A stretch of DNA of 64,000 nt from Zanthoxylum bungeanum (taxonomy: Eukaryota > Streptophyta > Magnoliopsida > Sapindales > Rutaceae), in assembly GCA_019454045.1 (NCBI GenBank), contig SKCR01025322.1:62001-126000 (forward strand). Reading direction: 5' to 3'. The notes under the pieces are model-generated. The model searched no databases. It was not told the DNA's origin and was given only the letters and a program-made list of their open reading frames with translations. Of the stretch, positions 32,514 to 46,700 are shown one piece after another. Numbering within the stretch: position 1 is the first letter of the stretch; the number at the start of each line of letters is the position of its first letter. The position numbers were made by a program, and so were the translations under genes.

Positions 32514-34606
32514 TATACCCTAGAGCTCCATGTAATGTAAACAAGAATAATTTATTATGAAATAAAATACGCATTGCTCATTCATCAAATGTTTGATTTA
32601 AATCGCATATTGTAAATTATATTGTTTACCCTTGATTGCTCATGTGCCTTCAGATTTAGTGTATGAGAGTCATACACAAGAGGATTTAAGTTTGAAGTTA
32701 GTAATCTAAACTAGTCCATAGATAGTAAATAAAACAGGTACTTTATTTGTGCTTTATTTATAGCTGCGGTTCATTTTATAATTGTATGGCGACCTTGATC
32801 CGGGATCGCACATGTGGTGACATGAGAATGAAGGCACCTTATATGATGTGATCATATAGGATTGGACCTAGATAGAAATGAATTTATTATAATATCAGTT
32901 AATAAAGAAATTCATTTTAATTTACTAAATGATGATATATGGATTGATCTAAATCCTGAGTGTACTACGAACTCTTGCATGACAGGCTATGTTATTTGAC
33001 TTACAAATGTGAGGTTGGTGTAGCAATCCCGACCAATAGCTACTTACTTTGGGGACAAGGTTCGGTGTGTAGTTGGGGAAGCTTTACATAGACATGGAGT
33101 TCACTCCTTCTTGCGAGAAGTAGAGGAGTACCTTTTTTAATGGTTGATTCAGTACTTGAATGATTAGAGCACCCAAATCTTGCTACTGCGAATAGAAAGA
33201 TTAATATTCATAAAGGTTTTGAATAAATCGTTCATTAGAGAATCAATGGTACTTAAGGTAAAAATAATTAGAGGGGTATAACGGAAATTATGACTCAACT
33301 CTAATTATGAGATACTCGTGAAGGGTCAATCGTATGTAATGACTATATCGATGGACACCGACATAGTTCACCTTATATTATCGATCTAAGGCAAAGAGAG
33401 TACAACTTTGGGTTTTTAGTGGAATAACCTAAAGTTAATAATTTCGAATATTTAATTAAGAGTTTAAATAATATTCCGGGATTATTGGAGCTCGAAACTG
33501 TAGGTCGATATACTGTAGCAAATTAAATATAATTGGATAGTCCAATTATATACTCACATATATATGTTATTATTAATATGATTAATAATAATTTTTGTCA
33601 CACTTGAAACTATATATTAATTTTAATATATGATTTTCATAATAAATGATTATATGATAATTTTTTTATTATAATTTTTTTATTAAATTATATTGTATAA
33701 TTTAATAATGATTTTAAATTATGAATTTCCAAAAATATATTTTGGAAACTCTTGATTTGGAATGGAAGTTACATTTGATTATTTAGTAACATGTTTATTG
33801 TCATTATGATGACATTTATCCAAAGGATTTTGATGTTTCAAAACCTTTAGGGCTAGCCGAATATTGGGTTAATAAAGCTTAGGGTTTGTTTATTTTTTGA
33901 CAACATAAAATCCTAAGTATAAAAAGGAAAAAATAAATTTTTTTGATAAATTTTCCCTTTGAAAATCCTAGCCACCATTGTTCTTATTTTTCTCTCAAGT
34001 TTTGAAAGAAAAAGTGAAAGAACCAAAAGAAAATAAAAATTATGGTTTGACAAATCTGGATCTCTAAAACGTTTAGAGATTGTTTATGTAAGTCAAGCCC
34101 ACCCTTATTTTTGTTGGTTACGAGATATAGTATGGAAGACCATTCAGAGTTGGAACAAAAATCTTCATCCTTTTTCTTTTGTATACACATGGCAGTGTGT
34201 AGAAAAATCTGCTCCATGACGCACCTTATGAATAATTTTGGGGGCTCGGTTTGTTTTGTATTTTGTCCATAAATGTAGAGAACACAAAGGGATATTTTGT
34301 GGATGTTTTGGGACTGATTTGGAGTGATGTTATTATCCAAAATAGTGGCAGAAAATAGCAAACAGCCAACACAAAAACAGTGAGATGTGCACGCGAAATG
34401 GAGTGTTTTCAGTGTACAAAACGGTCTAGATTTTGGGCTGATATTCAAGGTTATTCCGGGGCTGAAAAATAGTCAAAAACAGAAGCAAAATAAGTTTTCA
34501 GGGGCTAGTCAGTTTCAGCTTTCATAAGGGAGAGAGGAGAAAATTTTTCAGTGTAGATCCCGATGCCTAAGCCGCTTCATCTGCGTGAAGGAAATCGGTT
34601 CCTACA
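32514..34606 (+). mobile_element. 5' LTR (2.1 kb) of another retrotransposon
   Basis: Starts TGTTGTGATATATACCC, ends GGTTCCTACA, and is followed at once by ATTGACATCAAGAGC (34607-34621), a decayed form of the initiator-Met primer site. A TATA (AGTATAAAAAGG) lies at about 33917. The minus-strand open frame 33984-34448 has no domain and looks spurious. No partner LTR is in the window. Confidence 0.6.
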
Positions 34607-35111
34607 ATTGACATCAAGAGCGAGGTTTAAAAGTGTTCTTAACCCTTCATAATTTTATTTAAAAAGTTTCTGTTTTTAATTTTCTATATGTGATATAAAT
34701 TATTTATGCATGTTGTGATGAGTAGGCACAAATCTTATGTTCATGTGATGAATGTTTATGTCTAAGTTCATGTGATAAATGTATTGCATTGGTCGTAAAT
34801 TTTTCCGGCTCTTATTTTTATGTTATTTTTGTTTTGGGAATGTAAGGTCGTAAGGCCATTTTAGTGTTGTAAATATTTTTCTATGTAAAATTTTTAAGTT
34901 GTATCAATTTTTTGTAATTGAGAAGTCGATACCACCAACGACTTAACACCATTCCATTGAGCAAGATTTGAAGGCCAATGGATGCCTTGGTAAATATTGT
35001 ACTAATTAGATTAGTATAGGAAAAATAAGAGCTCGATCAATGTAATTTATTTTTTATGTTATATGTATGCTTATTTCGAAATGTTTGAATAACATGTCAT
35101 ATAACTTAGGG
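34607..35111 (+). other. Internal remnant after the LTR primer site
   Basis: AT-rich, non-coding. A GATACCACCAACGACTTAACACC stretch near 34930 recalls retrotransposon leader sequence but no gag frame is found. The rest of the element is gone. Confidence 0.35.
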
Positions 35112-36838
35112 TGTCTACTATTGCATTTTCACATGCCATAACATATAATAGATGCATGGATATTCTAGTCATAAAATGTGATTTTATGAAATTTAAAAAA
35201 TTAAATTGGAATATGATATACATGAAATCAAGATTGACTACAAGATCCAATCTTGATTCCAATGCTAGCAAGCTTCACCCTAAGCTCCAATCTTGATTTC
35301 TCCTAGATGAAATATTATAGAGACATCACAAAACTTCTCTAAACACTTCTCTAACTTAGGCTAATTTCTCCAAGAATTGATTGTACTTAACTTTCTCAAG
35401 CTTTTTCTATTCTTAATTAAAACCTTCCTAAAGCTTTCTATTTATAGCAAAACTTAGGTAATTTTTAATTAATAAAAGTTGTAATCGACTTTTAGGTGGG
35501 CTTAATCTAATTTGTCCAAATATGTATAATTAGGTGTGACTAATCTCCATTGTCTGCCACTTTGATTTAATCCAATTAAATCAATACAAGGATTAGGAAT
35601 AGATTAGTTCAACGTTTGCCACTTTGATTTAATCCAATTAAATCTAGCCAAAACCACCTATTATTACATACTTACAACTACCATAATATCCTCAAATGGT
35701 AGAGATAATTATGATTTTACAATTAAGCCTTTATGTAATTATTGAATTAATCCAATTAATCCAATTAGGTCAAAGTAAATAATCAATGTTATCCAATAAC
35801 ACTTGATTATCTTAGTTGATAATTATAATATCGAATATTATCTTTTATCAAAAATTAATCGACTACCCAAGTGCTCAACAAGTAGACTTCATATTGGGAC
35901 TCTCTAAGTTCAGTCACGTTCATCATATAAGCCTAGCTAATATATACGCAATTCGGCTACCTCTTAATTCGCGAAGAACACGAATGAGCTTTCTGAACTA
36001 TACAAGTCGAGGTCATCACATATGTTTAATAATCCATCCATCGTAGGCTATCCGAGTTGTGATTAGGAAACATAGAATACACCGTTAAGTTTCTGAGGCG
36101 GACATCTCATGTCGACATATCCACGATTCTTCATAACTGATGTGATCCACCCTAGATAATTGACTTTGGCCAAAGCTTTAAGAATCGTGACTTTACTCAA
36201 ATGGATACCTAAACCCTTTATGGTACACATACGGCCAACGGATCCTATCTTACTTCGCACTTGATTAATGAGTGCATCGGTCCACACCCAACAAACGTCT
36301 AGAGGCCAGACCATGAAAGGTTTCAGACATATATGGCATCAAAGTTTGAAGAGTCTCACACAAAATCAATGTTATCATATAGTCAAAGGATTACATATGC
36401 TACTCGAGTCGAGAAAATTCCTATTGACGATGGTGTGTACTTCCAACTATTAGGAATCACCTGTGAGTCATTTAGTCTTCGCTTCAACAAATACCCACAT
36501 GTCTATACGAGCTTCCAAAGCTCATAGTACATCAGGTTAAACCATTGGAACTCCAATTCCAATATACCACATGTGCTAGTCTTCTAGGTTATAGGAATTC
36601 GACCATATTCTAAAACCAACGACTAGAAATATTTACTTTAATAATAGTTTACAATGGTAATACTTATCCCAATGTCGGACCACCTAGTGTCCAGTAATAC
36701 TACAAGATTATTCTAAGGTCGATGTCATTCTTAGCATATTTATACATCAATCTAATACGCATAATGACAATACCAATAATAAATATTAAAATATACAATA
36801 TATTATTCGGATTGTCACTCCAACCACCAACTCCAACA
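35112..36838 (-). mobile_element. Inverted LTR of the TGTTGGAGTTGGTGC family
   Basis: Read on the minus strand it starts TGTTGGAGTTGGTGGTTGGAG at 36838, aligns with 32039-32513, and shows a TATA (GCTATAAATAG) near 35430. The proposed 3' end near 35112 rests on weak similarity to the end of the LTR at 41162 (TGT...TTTTCACA). No coding frame is credible. Confidence 0.5.
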
Positions 36839-37032
36839 CCAGTGTCCAGTATTACTATATTATTATTCTAAAGTCGATATCATTCTTAGCATATTTATAT
36901 ATAAATCTAATATGCATAATGACATTACGATTAATAAGGTTGAAATGAAAATGTAGTTATTTTATTAGTAAATAATAAAATATAATTTACAATGCATTAT
37001 TCGAATTGGTGCTCTAAGCACCAACTCCAACA
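36839..37032 (-). mobile_element. LTR fragment abutting the previous LTR
   Basis: On the minus strand a second TGTTGGAGTTGGTGCTTAGAG start at 37032 runs about 190 bp and is broken at ACTGGACACT by the LTR start at 36838. This suggests one LTR inserted into another of its own family. Confidence 0.55.
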
Positions 37033-37379
37033 TCTTCTATCTGCCAGCCATGTTTAATCGACAACACGAGTGTCCATTAACTCTATCATTGAAAGGATTA
37101 TTTTCCAATGTGGTCTTATGTCTCCATCTTTCTTGGGTCATTTCCGTAATAAGTGGTGTGAACGGCGTGTTTGGACTCTCACTGCCCTCAGTCTTCCAAT
37201 AAATCAGATGATCATGATTCTTCAGCTAATCCTTCTTATCTAGGTCCCGAAATGAAAAGACAAATAATATGATTCATGGATGATTATCATGAATTTTTTC
37301 TCATTTAGAACTTTTCATTTCGTGAATATTTTAAATTTTATTTCAAAAAGACTTTAGCAATTGTTCTTAGTACATATGT
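37033..37379. other. Unassigned sequence
   Basis: No recognised gene or repeat. A minus-strand stretch around 37200-37040 is open-ish but carries no known motif; it may be a flank of the FRS gene or of the gypsy element. Confidence 0.3.
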
Positions 37380-37499
37380 GAATATATTTATTTTTTGATT
37401 GCAAGGGTATCCTTGTCGTTAATTGGCCCTTTCGAGTTTTCCAATAAACTATTTTTCGCTCATTTATCCCTAACCTTTACTTAAACTATTTTTAGTCTA

Positions 37500-38520
37500 G
37501 CGGGATGTGCTCTAACTTTTACTTGGGTCGTCCTTTACAGATTTTCAACCCAACGAGCTTTTTCTTTCTCTTTCTTATTTTTTCTCATGCAAAGTATTTT
37601 TTCAGCCAATCGATGTTGATAGGCTCTGTGAACTCATTTCCTTCAAAGTCGGTCAATTGCTAACAACCTTGAATATTTCAGTTCAGATCCACTCTTTGAA
37701 CTTACTAGGTCAGACTCTTTTGTTGAAGGCCCTAGCTATCCTCTTCTGGCATAGTTGGGTGTGGTATAGAGTTTTCGTCATCTTCTCATCTAGCAAAGCA
37801 AACTATTCATGTCTCCATGCAACCCATTTTTGCTCAAGTAGATCTACTTCCATCAGAACTTGCATTGATTGTACTTCAATCTCCACTGGAAGTACAACCT
37901 TCTATCCCATACACTAATGAGTAAGGCATAGCTCATGTCGTTGTTCCCACCGAAGCTCTATATCCCCATAAAGCAAATGGAAACTTGTCTGCCCAATCCT
38001 TATAAATTTCTGTCATTTTGGCCAAGATCTTCTTTAGAGTTTTAATGATGGCCTCTACTACCCTATTAGCTTGTGATCTATATGACGAAGACTTGTGATG
38101 CCCAATCTCATACTTCTGTAACATAACTTTGGTTTCTCCTTAAAACTACACCATATTATCTGTCACTACATGGTGCGACATCCCATACCAAAAAATTATA
38201 TTACGAGCGATGAATTTAGCTGTTTGATTGGCGGTGACATTACAAAAGGATTCAGCCTCCACCCATTTAGAGAAGTAATCCGCGCCAATATTATAAAATG
38301 ATGTCTATTAGAAGCTTGCGGCTTGATTTAACTAATCAGATCGATGCCTCAGGCTGAGAAGGGTCAGGGTTTCGATAGTCCGTGCAACTCTGTTAACGGT
38401 AGATGATTCAAGTTCCCATGAACCTGATAATCATGACAATGCTTCACCAATTCTGCGCAATCTGCCTCCATAGTCAACAATAAAACCCTTGTCGTATAAT
38501 TTTTCCTTATAAGTTCAATC
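37500..38520 (-). pseudogene. Gypsy integrase
   Basis: Read downward: a zinc-finger remnant CAELVKHCHDYQVHGN (about 38440), core pieces such as FIILARII and NGWRLNPF in several frames, then the frame 38124-37933 with HHKSSSYRSQANRVVEA, KILAKMTEIYKDWADKFPFA and LWGYRASV. The C-terminal region (37820-37600) has LYHTQLCQKRIARAFNKRV. All are standard blocks of plant gypsy integrases, with many stops between them. Confidence 0.8.
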
Positions 38521-38870
38521 CACTCATGTGTAGTCCATATACCCCCGGATGGACTTTTTCCATCGCCTTTTGGGCTTTTTTTTTTCTTTTATACACATCA
38601 ACTGAACTCCATTGGCTTGTCTTTAATACAGATCTCCTCTTCAGCTCACGAACTCGGAAGCTAACTTCTAGATTGCTATCTTTTCCTTCTTAAAATCTCC
38701 TTCGGAAAACTCCTTGTGATCCAAGATGTTTTGAATTTCATAGTACTAAGGCTTTTCTTCATTGAATTCAATACCATGATCTTTCATGCATCATAACTGG
38801 GCTTATTAGTTGTAGTCAATACTAGAGGAATATAGTAAACTTCTCTAAATTTTCCCAAGTTCAAGCTAGA
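38521..38870 (-). other. Gypsy connection region, not resolved
   Basis: This lies between RNase H and the integrase zinc finger. Coding remnants are too decayed to assign. Confidence 0.35.
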
Positions 38871-39110
38871 GTAGCCAAGGTATCCACCACTTGGATGTCC
38901 TCCCGAGGAAAGTGGCGGAATGTACAGCCCGAGATATTCTGCAACAACGTTTTTAGGTAAAACAGATACGATTTCAATTTATCTTCTTTTAACTCCCAAT
39001 CCCATCGTATTTGTCAGATTACCCACATTGAATCACCATAGATCTCAGCGTCTATCACCCCCAAGGCTATCAGTTCCTCCAACCCAAAAGTACAGGCTTC
39101 ATATTTAGCT
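38871..39110 (-). pseudogene. Gypsy RNase H domain
   Basis: The minus strand encodes YEACTFGLEELIALGV, then IYGDSMWVI with an in-frame TGA, QIRWDWELKEDKL and CTFRHFPREDIQVVDTLATL. The YEA...GDS...PRE...D-LATL pattern is the RNase H of plant Tat-type gypsy elements. Confidence 0.85.
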
Positions 39111-39569
39111 ATATTATCGGTAACCGAAAAGGTTAGTCTTTTAACCATATGTAAGGTCTTCCATCATGGGGTTATCAAGAAAATCTCGATTCCTGTGCTT
39201 TTATAGTTCACATCTTTGTCGAAATACATCTTCCAACCTAAATTGTTATAACTTTCACCTCCTCATCTAGGAACTCAAACTTGTACCTGCCCCTTCGATC
39301 GGTAGTTGCGCAGAGAATTCTGCCACTACCGTCCCTTGATCACCTTCTTGGTGATATACTCAATGTCAAACTTAGTAACCAGGTTTAACCACCTTCCCAA
39401 TTTCCTGCCCAAGGAAAGTACCGACTGCAAATACCTCAACAGATTCTCCTTTGTGACTACTTGTAATTTATAAGACTGAGCAATAGAGGCTCATACTATT
39501 GCCAAATAGATCTTCTCCACTTCTTGGTATCGAGTCTCATATGGTAACATCGTCTTGCTAAGATAGTAT
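39111..39569 (-). pseudogene. Gypsy RT/RNase H linker
   Basis: Near the right end the minus strand reads YLSKTMLPYETRYQEVEKIYLAI, the block that follows the RT thumb. It continues from 40951-41161 once the insertion 39570-40945 is removed. Confidence 0.75.
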
Positions 39570-40945
39570 TGATCGGTGAAATCATACACGTAACGCAAGC
39601 TCACGTATCGCTCAAGTAGTATAAAAATATTGATCTCACGATGACTTAATTTATATTGTTGTTATTAATTATTGATTCTAATTATTTACAGGTATCTAAT
39701 TAAGGTGATAAGGGAATGATCAGTGATTGGTTGAATGTGGATTAACTAAATAAATAAAAATACAAAATAAGAAACAAAGGAAATTAATAATAAAGAAAAT
39801 ATCTAGTGTTGTGAATCTGCCCAATTTTACTCTAATGATGCATTGATTCTCTTATACATGTGTAATAAATCAGTTGTTAACTCGAAACACGAAGATATGC
39901 AAAAGCCTCTATCGATGGTGAGATGAAAACACCCAAAGTAACCCAATGAACTATATGTCTATGTTAACCAAGAAACTCCGAATTCATTAAGGTCAAGTTC
40001 CAATTGTGGCTACCCACGCCCGACAGGTATATGTCTATCCTGGAAGGAAATCTCTGAGATGAGATCGTGAGCTATTCAATCTAAGGCTGAAACCTAAAAT
40101 CCCTTCGTCAAGTTCATTTTAAGATTACCACATCAATCTTATTGGTGATCAAGCAACAAGAAGCATTAAGGTTAAGATTCAATAAACAAGCCAAAGCATG
40201 ACACATAATATAATTAAATCAATTATTAAACTCGTGAATATTGTGCTTCATCACTTCCCTAGATTAAAAATAAAATGCTAGGGTTAGAGGATCCACCTTT
40301 AATATTTCAAATCTAGAAATCTCTTTTATTATAATATATAAATTTGCATTATATTACCAACCGACCATATAGGCGGTATCCTGATTAAGTAATATTTTAA
40401 TTAATTTCAACCGACCATAAAGGCGGTATCCAATTAAGTCAGGTTTTAAGATAATTTATATATTATAAATTAAGGGAGATTAATCTAAATTATCATAATA
40501 AAAGTTTCACCCTTCCCCCAGCAGAAATTAACTACAAAACATAAAAAAGAAAGATAAAACAACTATTATTACTTCTACTCAAAATAAAAATACATTACTA
40601 TAAATATATACAAACAAGATACAATCATCAGTTCCTTATTAAGAAAGCTAAGGAAAGTATGAATTTTCTAAATGAAATCAGCTTCAATTTATAGGCAAAA
40701 TTCAGGCTTGCGCGTCACGACGCAGAGAAGTGTGCGCATCGCGACGCGTGAACAATAAATTTCTATTTTGCCTTTTTTGTCAGTTTTTAGCCGTTTTAGC
40801 CCCAAGTTGATTCCATTGAGTCCCAAAACGTTATTTATCTGCAAAACACACAAAAACACATTGAAACGTTCATAAAACACGAGGAACCATACAAAAAATA
40901 TTAGGTCAAATGGACGGTAAATATTGATATATTTTTCGCTCATCA
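39570..40945 (-). mobile_element. Solo LTR, TGATGAGCG family (1376 bp)
   Basis: On the minus strand it starts TGATGAGCGAAAAATATATC and ends CACCGATCA. It is bounded by the 5-bp duplication AGTAT (39565-39569 and 40946-40950). TG...CA ends plus a 5-bp duplication mark it as an LTR. No protein is encoded. A CG-rich stretch (CGCGTCGCGATGCGC) lies at about 40728-40750, and a TTTTGCAG acceptor-like word at about 40840. Removing it restores the gypsy reading frame context. Confidence 0.85.
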
Positions 40946-40950
40946 AGTAT

Positions 40951-41161
40951 ACTGCATTTTCTACTCCATATCATCCTCTTGTACCAACATCGCCCCCAGG
41001 GTTTCAGATTCCACAGCTAAGTATAACATTAAGGGTTTACCAAGTCTTGGTGGTTTCAAGACTGTGAATTATCAATTATTATTGGATTTTCTCAAAGGCT
41101 TCTTAGCACTATTCGTTCCATTCCACAAGTTGATTCTTCCTAAGTAGCTTGAAGATCGGTT
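40951..41161 (-). pseudogene. Gypsy RT/RNase H connection
   Basis: The minus strand reads IFKLLRKNQLVEWNE (from 41156), a decayed helix, then AVESETLGAMLVQEDD-like residues in shifting frames. Upstream coding (CEP) is on the far side of the LARD-like insertion at 50547. Several stops. Confidence 0.75.
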
Positions 41162-43686
41162 TGTTGTTTTCACAAAGGCGCATGCGGAAGCGCGGTTCAG
41201 GCGAAATCATAACTTTAAAAACTTTTAAACTTACCGAATAAATTATTCAATATCCAATATGAATAATTCATTCATATTTCACCTAAACATATTTATTCGA
41301 TATCAAATAACGACATAAATGATTAACAAATATCAAGAAACTTTTACGAAAATATTTTTCCGTAAAATGGCATAAAATAAGTTTTTGTCCGAACCGACCA
41401 ACCAATACACATGGGAGCTGACCAGGTCATCCCCAATAGTACTTGGGCAGTTCATGGGCTGCCCAAACAGTGACCGATTCACTGTTTGGACAGCAGACAC
41501 CCGGTAAGCCCGAAACTCACCCGGTAATGCGATTTTTCACCGTTTTCGCATATTTCAACTCCTAAACAATTTCCGATAATTGTTCCAATGCCCAAAACAC
41601 TTCCAATACATTTATACAACATACGTTTCATTAAAAAAATCACAGAAATTCCAGATCTGATTTGGTAAGCAAAATTATCATTTTTCATGCTTTAAATCCA
41701 ATTTTCTCAACATTAATCATATTAATATTTACACCAAGAAAAATTTTAGGAATTACAAGAGTGGTCATAACACTCTAGAATGCAAACAAGTCATCAAATG
41801 ATAAAAATGAACTAACATTACACTAATTTTACTCAATTTTACTTCACACATGCATCTAACCTCCAAATCCATCCTCCAAATCGAAAAGCCCCAAAATCCA
41901 AGAAAGAAAGAAATCCTAGATCTATTCTAGATACTCAAGAACAAGAAACAAACTTTCTAAGCTTAAGAATATTGAAGATTACCTCAAAATCTCCTAACTT
42001 CCTTTAGCTTTCTCCTTGATTTCATCACTTTCTTTCAAGTTTCTTCAAGGAAATACTTTGGGAGCTTTCTATGGAGATGAATTTCGACCAAGGCTTCTAA
42101 TGAAAGAGAAAACAAAATTTTTCACTTTATATAATAGGGCTAGGACGAAATTAGGGGCAAAATGATCATTTAGATTTCATTTAATCATACTTAAAGAATT
42201 CAAATTCAATTTGAATTCTTCAAGTTTAAAAAAACATGTCACTTATTACCAAACATAATAAAACATATGTAATAATAATTATTAAAAATGAATTATTTAA
42301 TCTGATTAACATAAAGTTAAAGTAGACAAATTCCAATTCAATATGTCAACCTTAAAGTTTAATATTATTAGTAACCAATAATAATTAAACATATTTCATA
42401 ATAACTATGAAATTTAGATATTATTTTTATTTACAGTAAATAACAAAATAAATATATCAATGACATGTGTCAAAAACTCATTTGACAAATAATTAATATA
42501 TATATCTAATCAAATATTTGTATCAAATACAAATACATATTAATTATTCATTGACGAAAATCCCATAATGCATGTATTTTCCTTTAACCGTTTAAACAAT
42601 TCGAATTAACTCATTTAATCCGCTAAAGTATTATGAATAATTTGTATTATTCATAATATGTTGCCCATATGCTCAATGAGTACACTTCATATTATGGGAC
42701 TCTCTAAGTTTAGGTTTATCCGTCACAGAATCAAATTTCGTGTCCATAATTCACCTACTCGTAAATTATGACGACCACGGATAATCTCGCAAAACTAGAC
42801 AAGTCGATGTCATTGCATACGTATAATCCCTCTGTCACAGGCTATCAATATTATACCGGGGATATAGATAGGAACGTCAAATCTCTAAGGTATAATATAG
42901 TCGACTTTTAAATTTAAGATCTCTAAATAACACTCGGAACTCGCTTCCGAAGTATACCACGGCCATGGATTTACTAGATCGCAAATACGTACATGATACC
43001 TATGCCCTGTACAAAGGACTGACGGATTCTATTTGATACTCACAGGATATCATGAGCATCATTTCACACCCAACGAACAGGCGGAGGTCTGATCTAAATA
43101 GATCGGTGACGTGACTGCCATCAAAATATGGAGGATGTCTCATATATCCATAGTGGTATCTCAAGTCGAAGGACCACTATACTACTCGACTCGAGAAGAT
43201 TCCTATTGACGTTGGTGTACCATCTATTAGGAAATCATCAGTGAGTCATTCTGTGTTTATCAAATAAACAACTACATTTCTATACGAGTTTCCCAAGACT
43301 TATGGTTCATTAGGATAAACCATCGGACCAAGTCTCGATATATGACACGTATTGGTCTCAGCAGATTTTACTAACCGACCTATATCAGTAAATCTTGATC
43401 AAGAACTTTATTTGAGAATATACAACTTATAGTGACGCTTCCCAATGTCAATTACAAACTATATTGTAACTGCGCACTACGTTGAAAATTCTGGGGTCTT
43501 TGTTTAATATATACATATCACTAAATCAGATTTAGTTTCAACCTAATCATAATTAGATCGAATACGTATATAAAAACAAGAGGTGCTACCATTAAGTAAG
43601 TAATATTATGGAAAATGGAATTGTTCGTATTCATGAATCGAACATAAATACGATCCTGATTGGCATTCCGAGCACCAACCCTAACA
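41162..43686 (-). repeat. 3' LTR of the LARD-like element
   Basis: Left copy of the LTR pair; ends CAACCCTAACA next to the polypurine tract. Confidence 0.92.
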
Positions 43687-43700
43687 ATTTCTCCCACTTG
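43687..43700 (-). other. Polypurine tract
   Basis: The minus strand reads AGTGGGAGAAAT directly before the 3' LTR, the usual plus-strand priming site of LTR retrotransposons. Confidence 0.75.
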
Positions 43701-46700
43701 CTCTAGTGCTAATCCATGATATCATATACACATCTCAATGTGTATCACATACTCATGGGCCTTAAGATTTCACCCATCACTCAAAAGGTAGGCATTAACA
43801 AATAGGTCCGCTATAAAATATTGAATTTTTCCAACAAACCCAATCGTTTCCCTTAGCAAGCATCATTCATATATTGTATAACCTAAGTTATACATCAATA
43901 TGACTCAGATGTGACATCAATATTGTGCTACAGCTACTGAGTTGTCTATATATTTAGGGATCAAATCCAAATACTATGCAGACAACCGCAAGCACAACAC
44001 TAATATCAAAACTTCTAATTTATAAAGTCACTATACAACTTCATAAGTCAATACTTCATAAGTTACAACTAATTCCACTAATACAGTAGAATCAACTGTG
44101 ACACTCCCACTATATCTTTTCTGACTCTATATGACATAGACCATCTAATGTTATAATTAGGCTCAAAATTAATCTAACCATAATGGTTCCAGATTATATT
44201 CTCCATGATTAAGAAACTCGTTCTTAATATCTCAAAGATAACAAAGAACATGTTTTAAGACCCATCCTATGGTCTACAAGTTATCAAAAATACCTCGTAA
44301 CAATTATGATTAAATTAATATCTTTAATCGCACATAATATAGTATTCATTATGACATCATCATATGATGCATAAGCTTAACTAGACATTCTAATCAATTT
44401 CTTTTTCAACAAAGGAATCATTATTTACGAAAGATAAATACTATATACAAGAGACATATTAATTATCAAATAGCTATATTAACTGTCACACAGATAGTCT
44501 TACTATGTCCTTTATTAGATCATATCTAATGCACGAATAATTGGAGTATCTCACAAGTCTCTTGTTTTATATCATATATAAAGCTTTATATCGAATATAA
44601 CAAAGACTACTCCCACTGCTTTCACGAAGAAAAGAATATTTATGTAAACCTTTTACCTCACAAACATCTCATTATTACATTAATAATGATAATGTCGTTA
44701 AGATATACAACACTAGAAAGAAATATGTACGCTCCCACTAACCCTCATATCACATATGTATTCTATATGCTTTGACAAAATCATACAATCTGACTAATAT
44801 CAAAATTAGAGAACACATATTTTCGGAAAGCTCATCTGAGGCTACAATAGGCTTTATAAGTTGGTATATCAAACTGTGATCTTAACAGAATACAAACTAC
44901 AGGGCCATTCCAGAACAAACTCTTCAAGCAAAGAAATCACAATGGATCTCTTCTTCGAAGTAACAATTCAGGAATATCATTTTATATTCCTAGCTAAAAT
45001 ACATAGTTTAATATCAACATTAACCAACGGATCCTTAATTGTTCAATTAGTGTGACTAGAGACAAGTTTCCTCAGAATCTACAATAGATTGTCGAGTATA
45101 ACCTTTCTCATTGTCATACTATAAAGGTCAAACCTTTAATAAGCTCACTTTGTTTTTCCCGTGTAAACCATTTGCACATTTTATGAACGATTCATAACGA
45201 AAGCTTAATCAAGTTCAAAACTTGATTGTAGTACGCTACGAACAATCTTAGATAAGTGGTTCAATGCTAACTTCCGAGATCGATATCAAATATCGCTCCT
45301 ACTACAAGTTATAGGAAAATTTTCTTCAATTAGAAAACAACTTAACCATTTAGTATCAAATACTTCGCAAATGATTCTGACATCCTATTGAACTTATATG
45401 GAAGATGTCAAAGGGTCTTTCCATATTATTAATTTTGTAGTTCCATTTATAGTTTATCACTCTCACAATTAACTTTAATAAGTCAAGTCGTTTCTACAAT
45501 CGTTAACATCTAATGTTACACACCAAGTAATAAAATAATTTTATTACTCGGGATCGTAGGAAAGAGATTCTATCAAATAGAATATAATATTCTATTAAAT
45601 AGAATAAATGATAAACTTTTACTTGTACCTCTGAGGCGCAAGTACTTTCAATTATATAACCATTATATAAAAGAAAGATTCAAATCTCAAACCTTTCAAG
45701 ATTCAAATTTTCAACATATATATATCAAATACGTATCTGTAGAAAATAATGGAACCTTAATTAAAAGGATGAGTTAGTGTTACTGGAGCATATCCCCAAG
45801 AGTATTGAAAACAATTCGATAACACTCAATATCAAATGAATCAAATCATATAAGATTCGATTTCTCCCACTGACCAATTCCATCCTGATGGAACCGAATA
45901 AGAATAATATTGAGTAAGAATCACATTCATTGAATAATCTTAGAACTAATTATCATAAATTCATATGTTTGATCATATCAAGCATCTTTGAACAATTCAA
46001 AGATTCATGATGAATTTTAAAGATACAGTTTTCAAAACTTCAAATCGAATATCTTTGAACCAGTCAAAATATTCTATTCACGTTTCATCAGAAACATATT
46101 GAAAGATCCCGAACCATTCAAGACGTTCAATATGTGTTCTATTAGAAACACGTAGCTAAGTCATGACAACTCATTAACTAAGTTATAAAGTAAAGAAAAC
46201 TATCCAAGACAATTTATAATTCATTAAACTACATACATCCAATGTATTAGTTTAATAAATCTATGGTCCAAAGACGATCATTGGTTAAATGAGATTTAAT
46301 CACATTCCCGAATACAATATTCATTAAATGGATAAGGATATGTCGTGTGATCTCGTATCAGACCATCATTTACCATACAAAATAAGCATCTAATGCTTAA
46401 GTGATAAAATCTCATAAAGCACTGTTCTAAATTATTTACTTAACCGAATATTCTTCTTAATATTTATCTCTTCATCAACGACACTACTAGTCATTTTAAA
46501 ATATTAAATAATTATTTATAAAGAATAAGTAACTATCCAATAGTCGCAAGTTCTGATATCAAATATCAAAATAATTATTAAATAATATTTTAAATAACTA
46601 GACGGGAGATCTGGTATCCAATACCTACAGTTGTCGTATTGTGAGAATCAATATTCTATATACACAACTATACACATCTCATTTCTTTAGCTTTATAATT

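Noticed and set aside
33984..34448. 154-codon minus-strand open frame
   Set aside because: Lies inside an LTR, starts at a non-conserved position and shows no domain.
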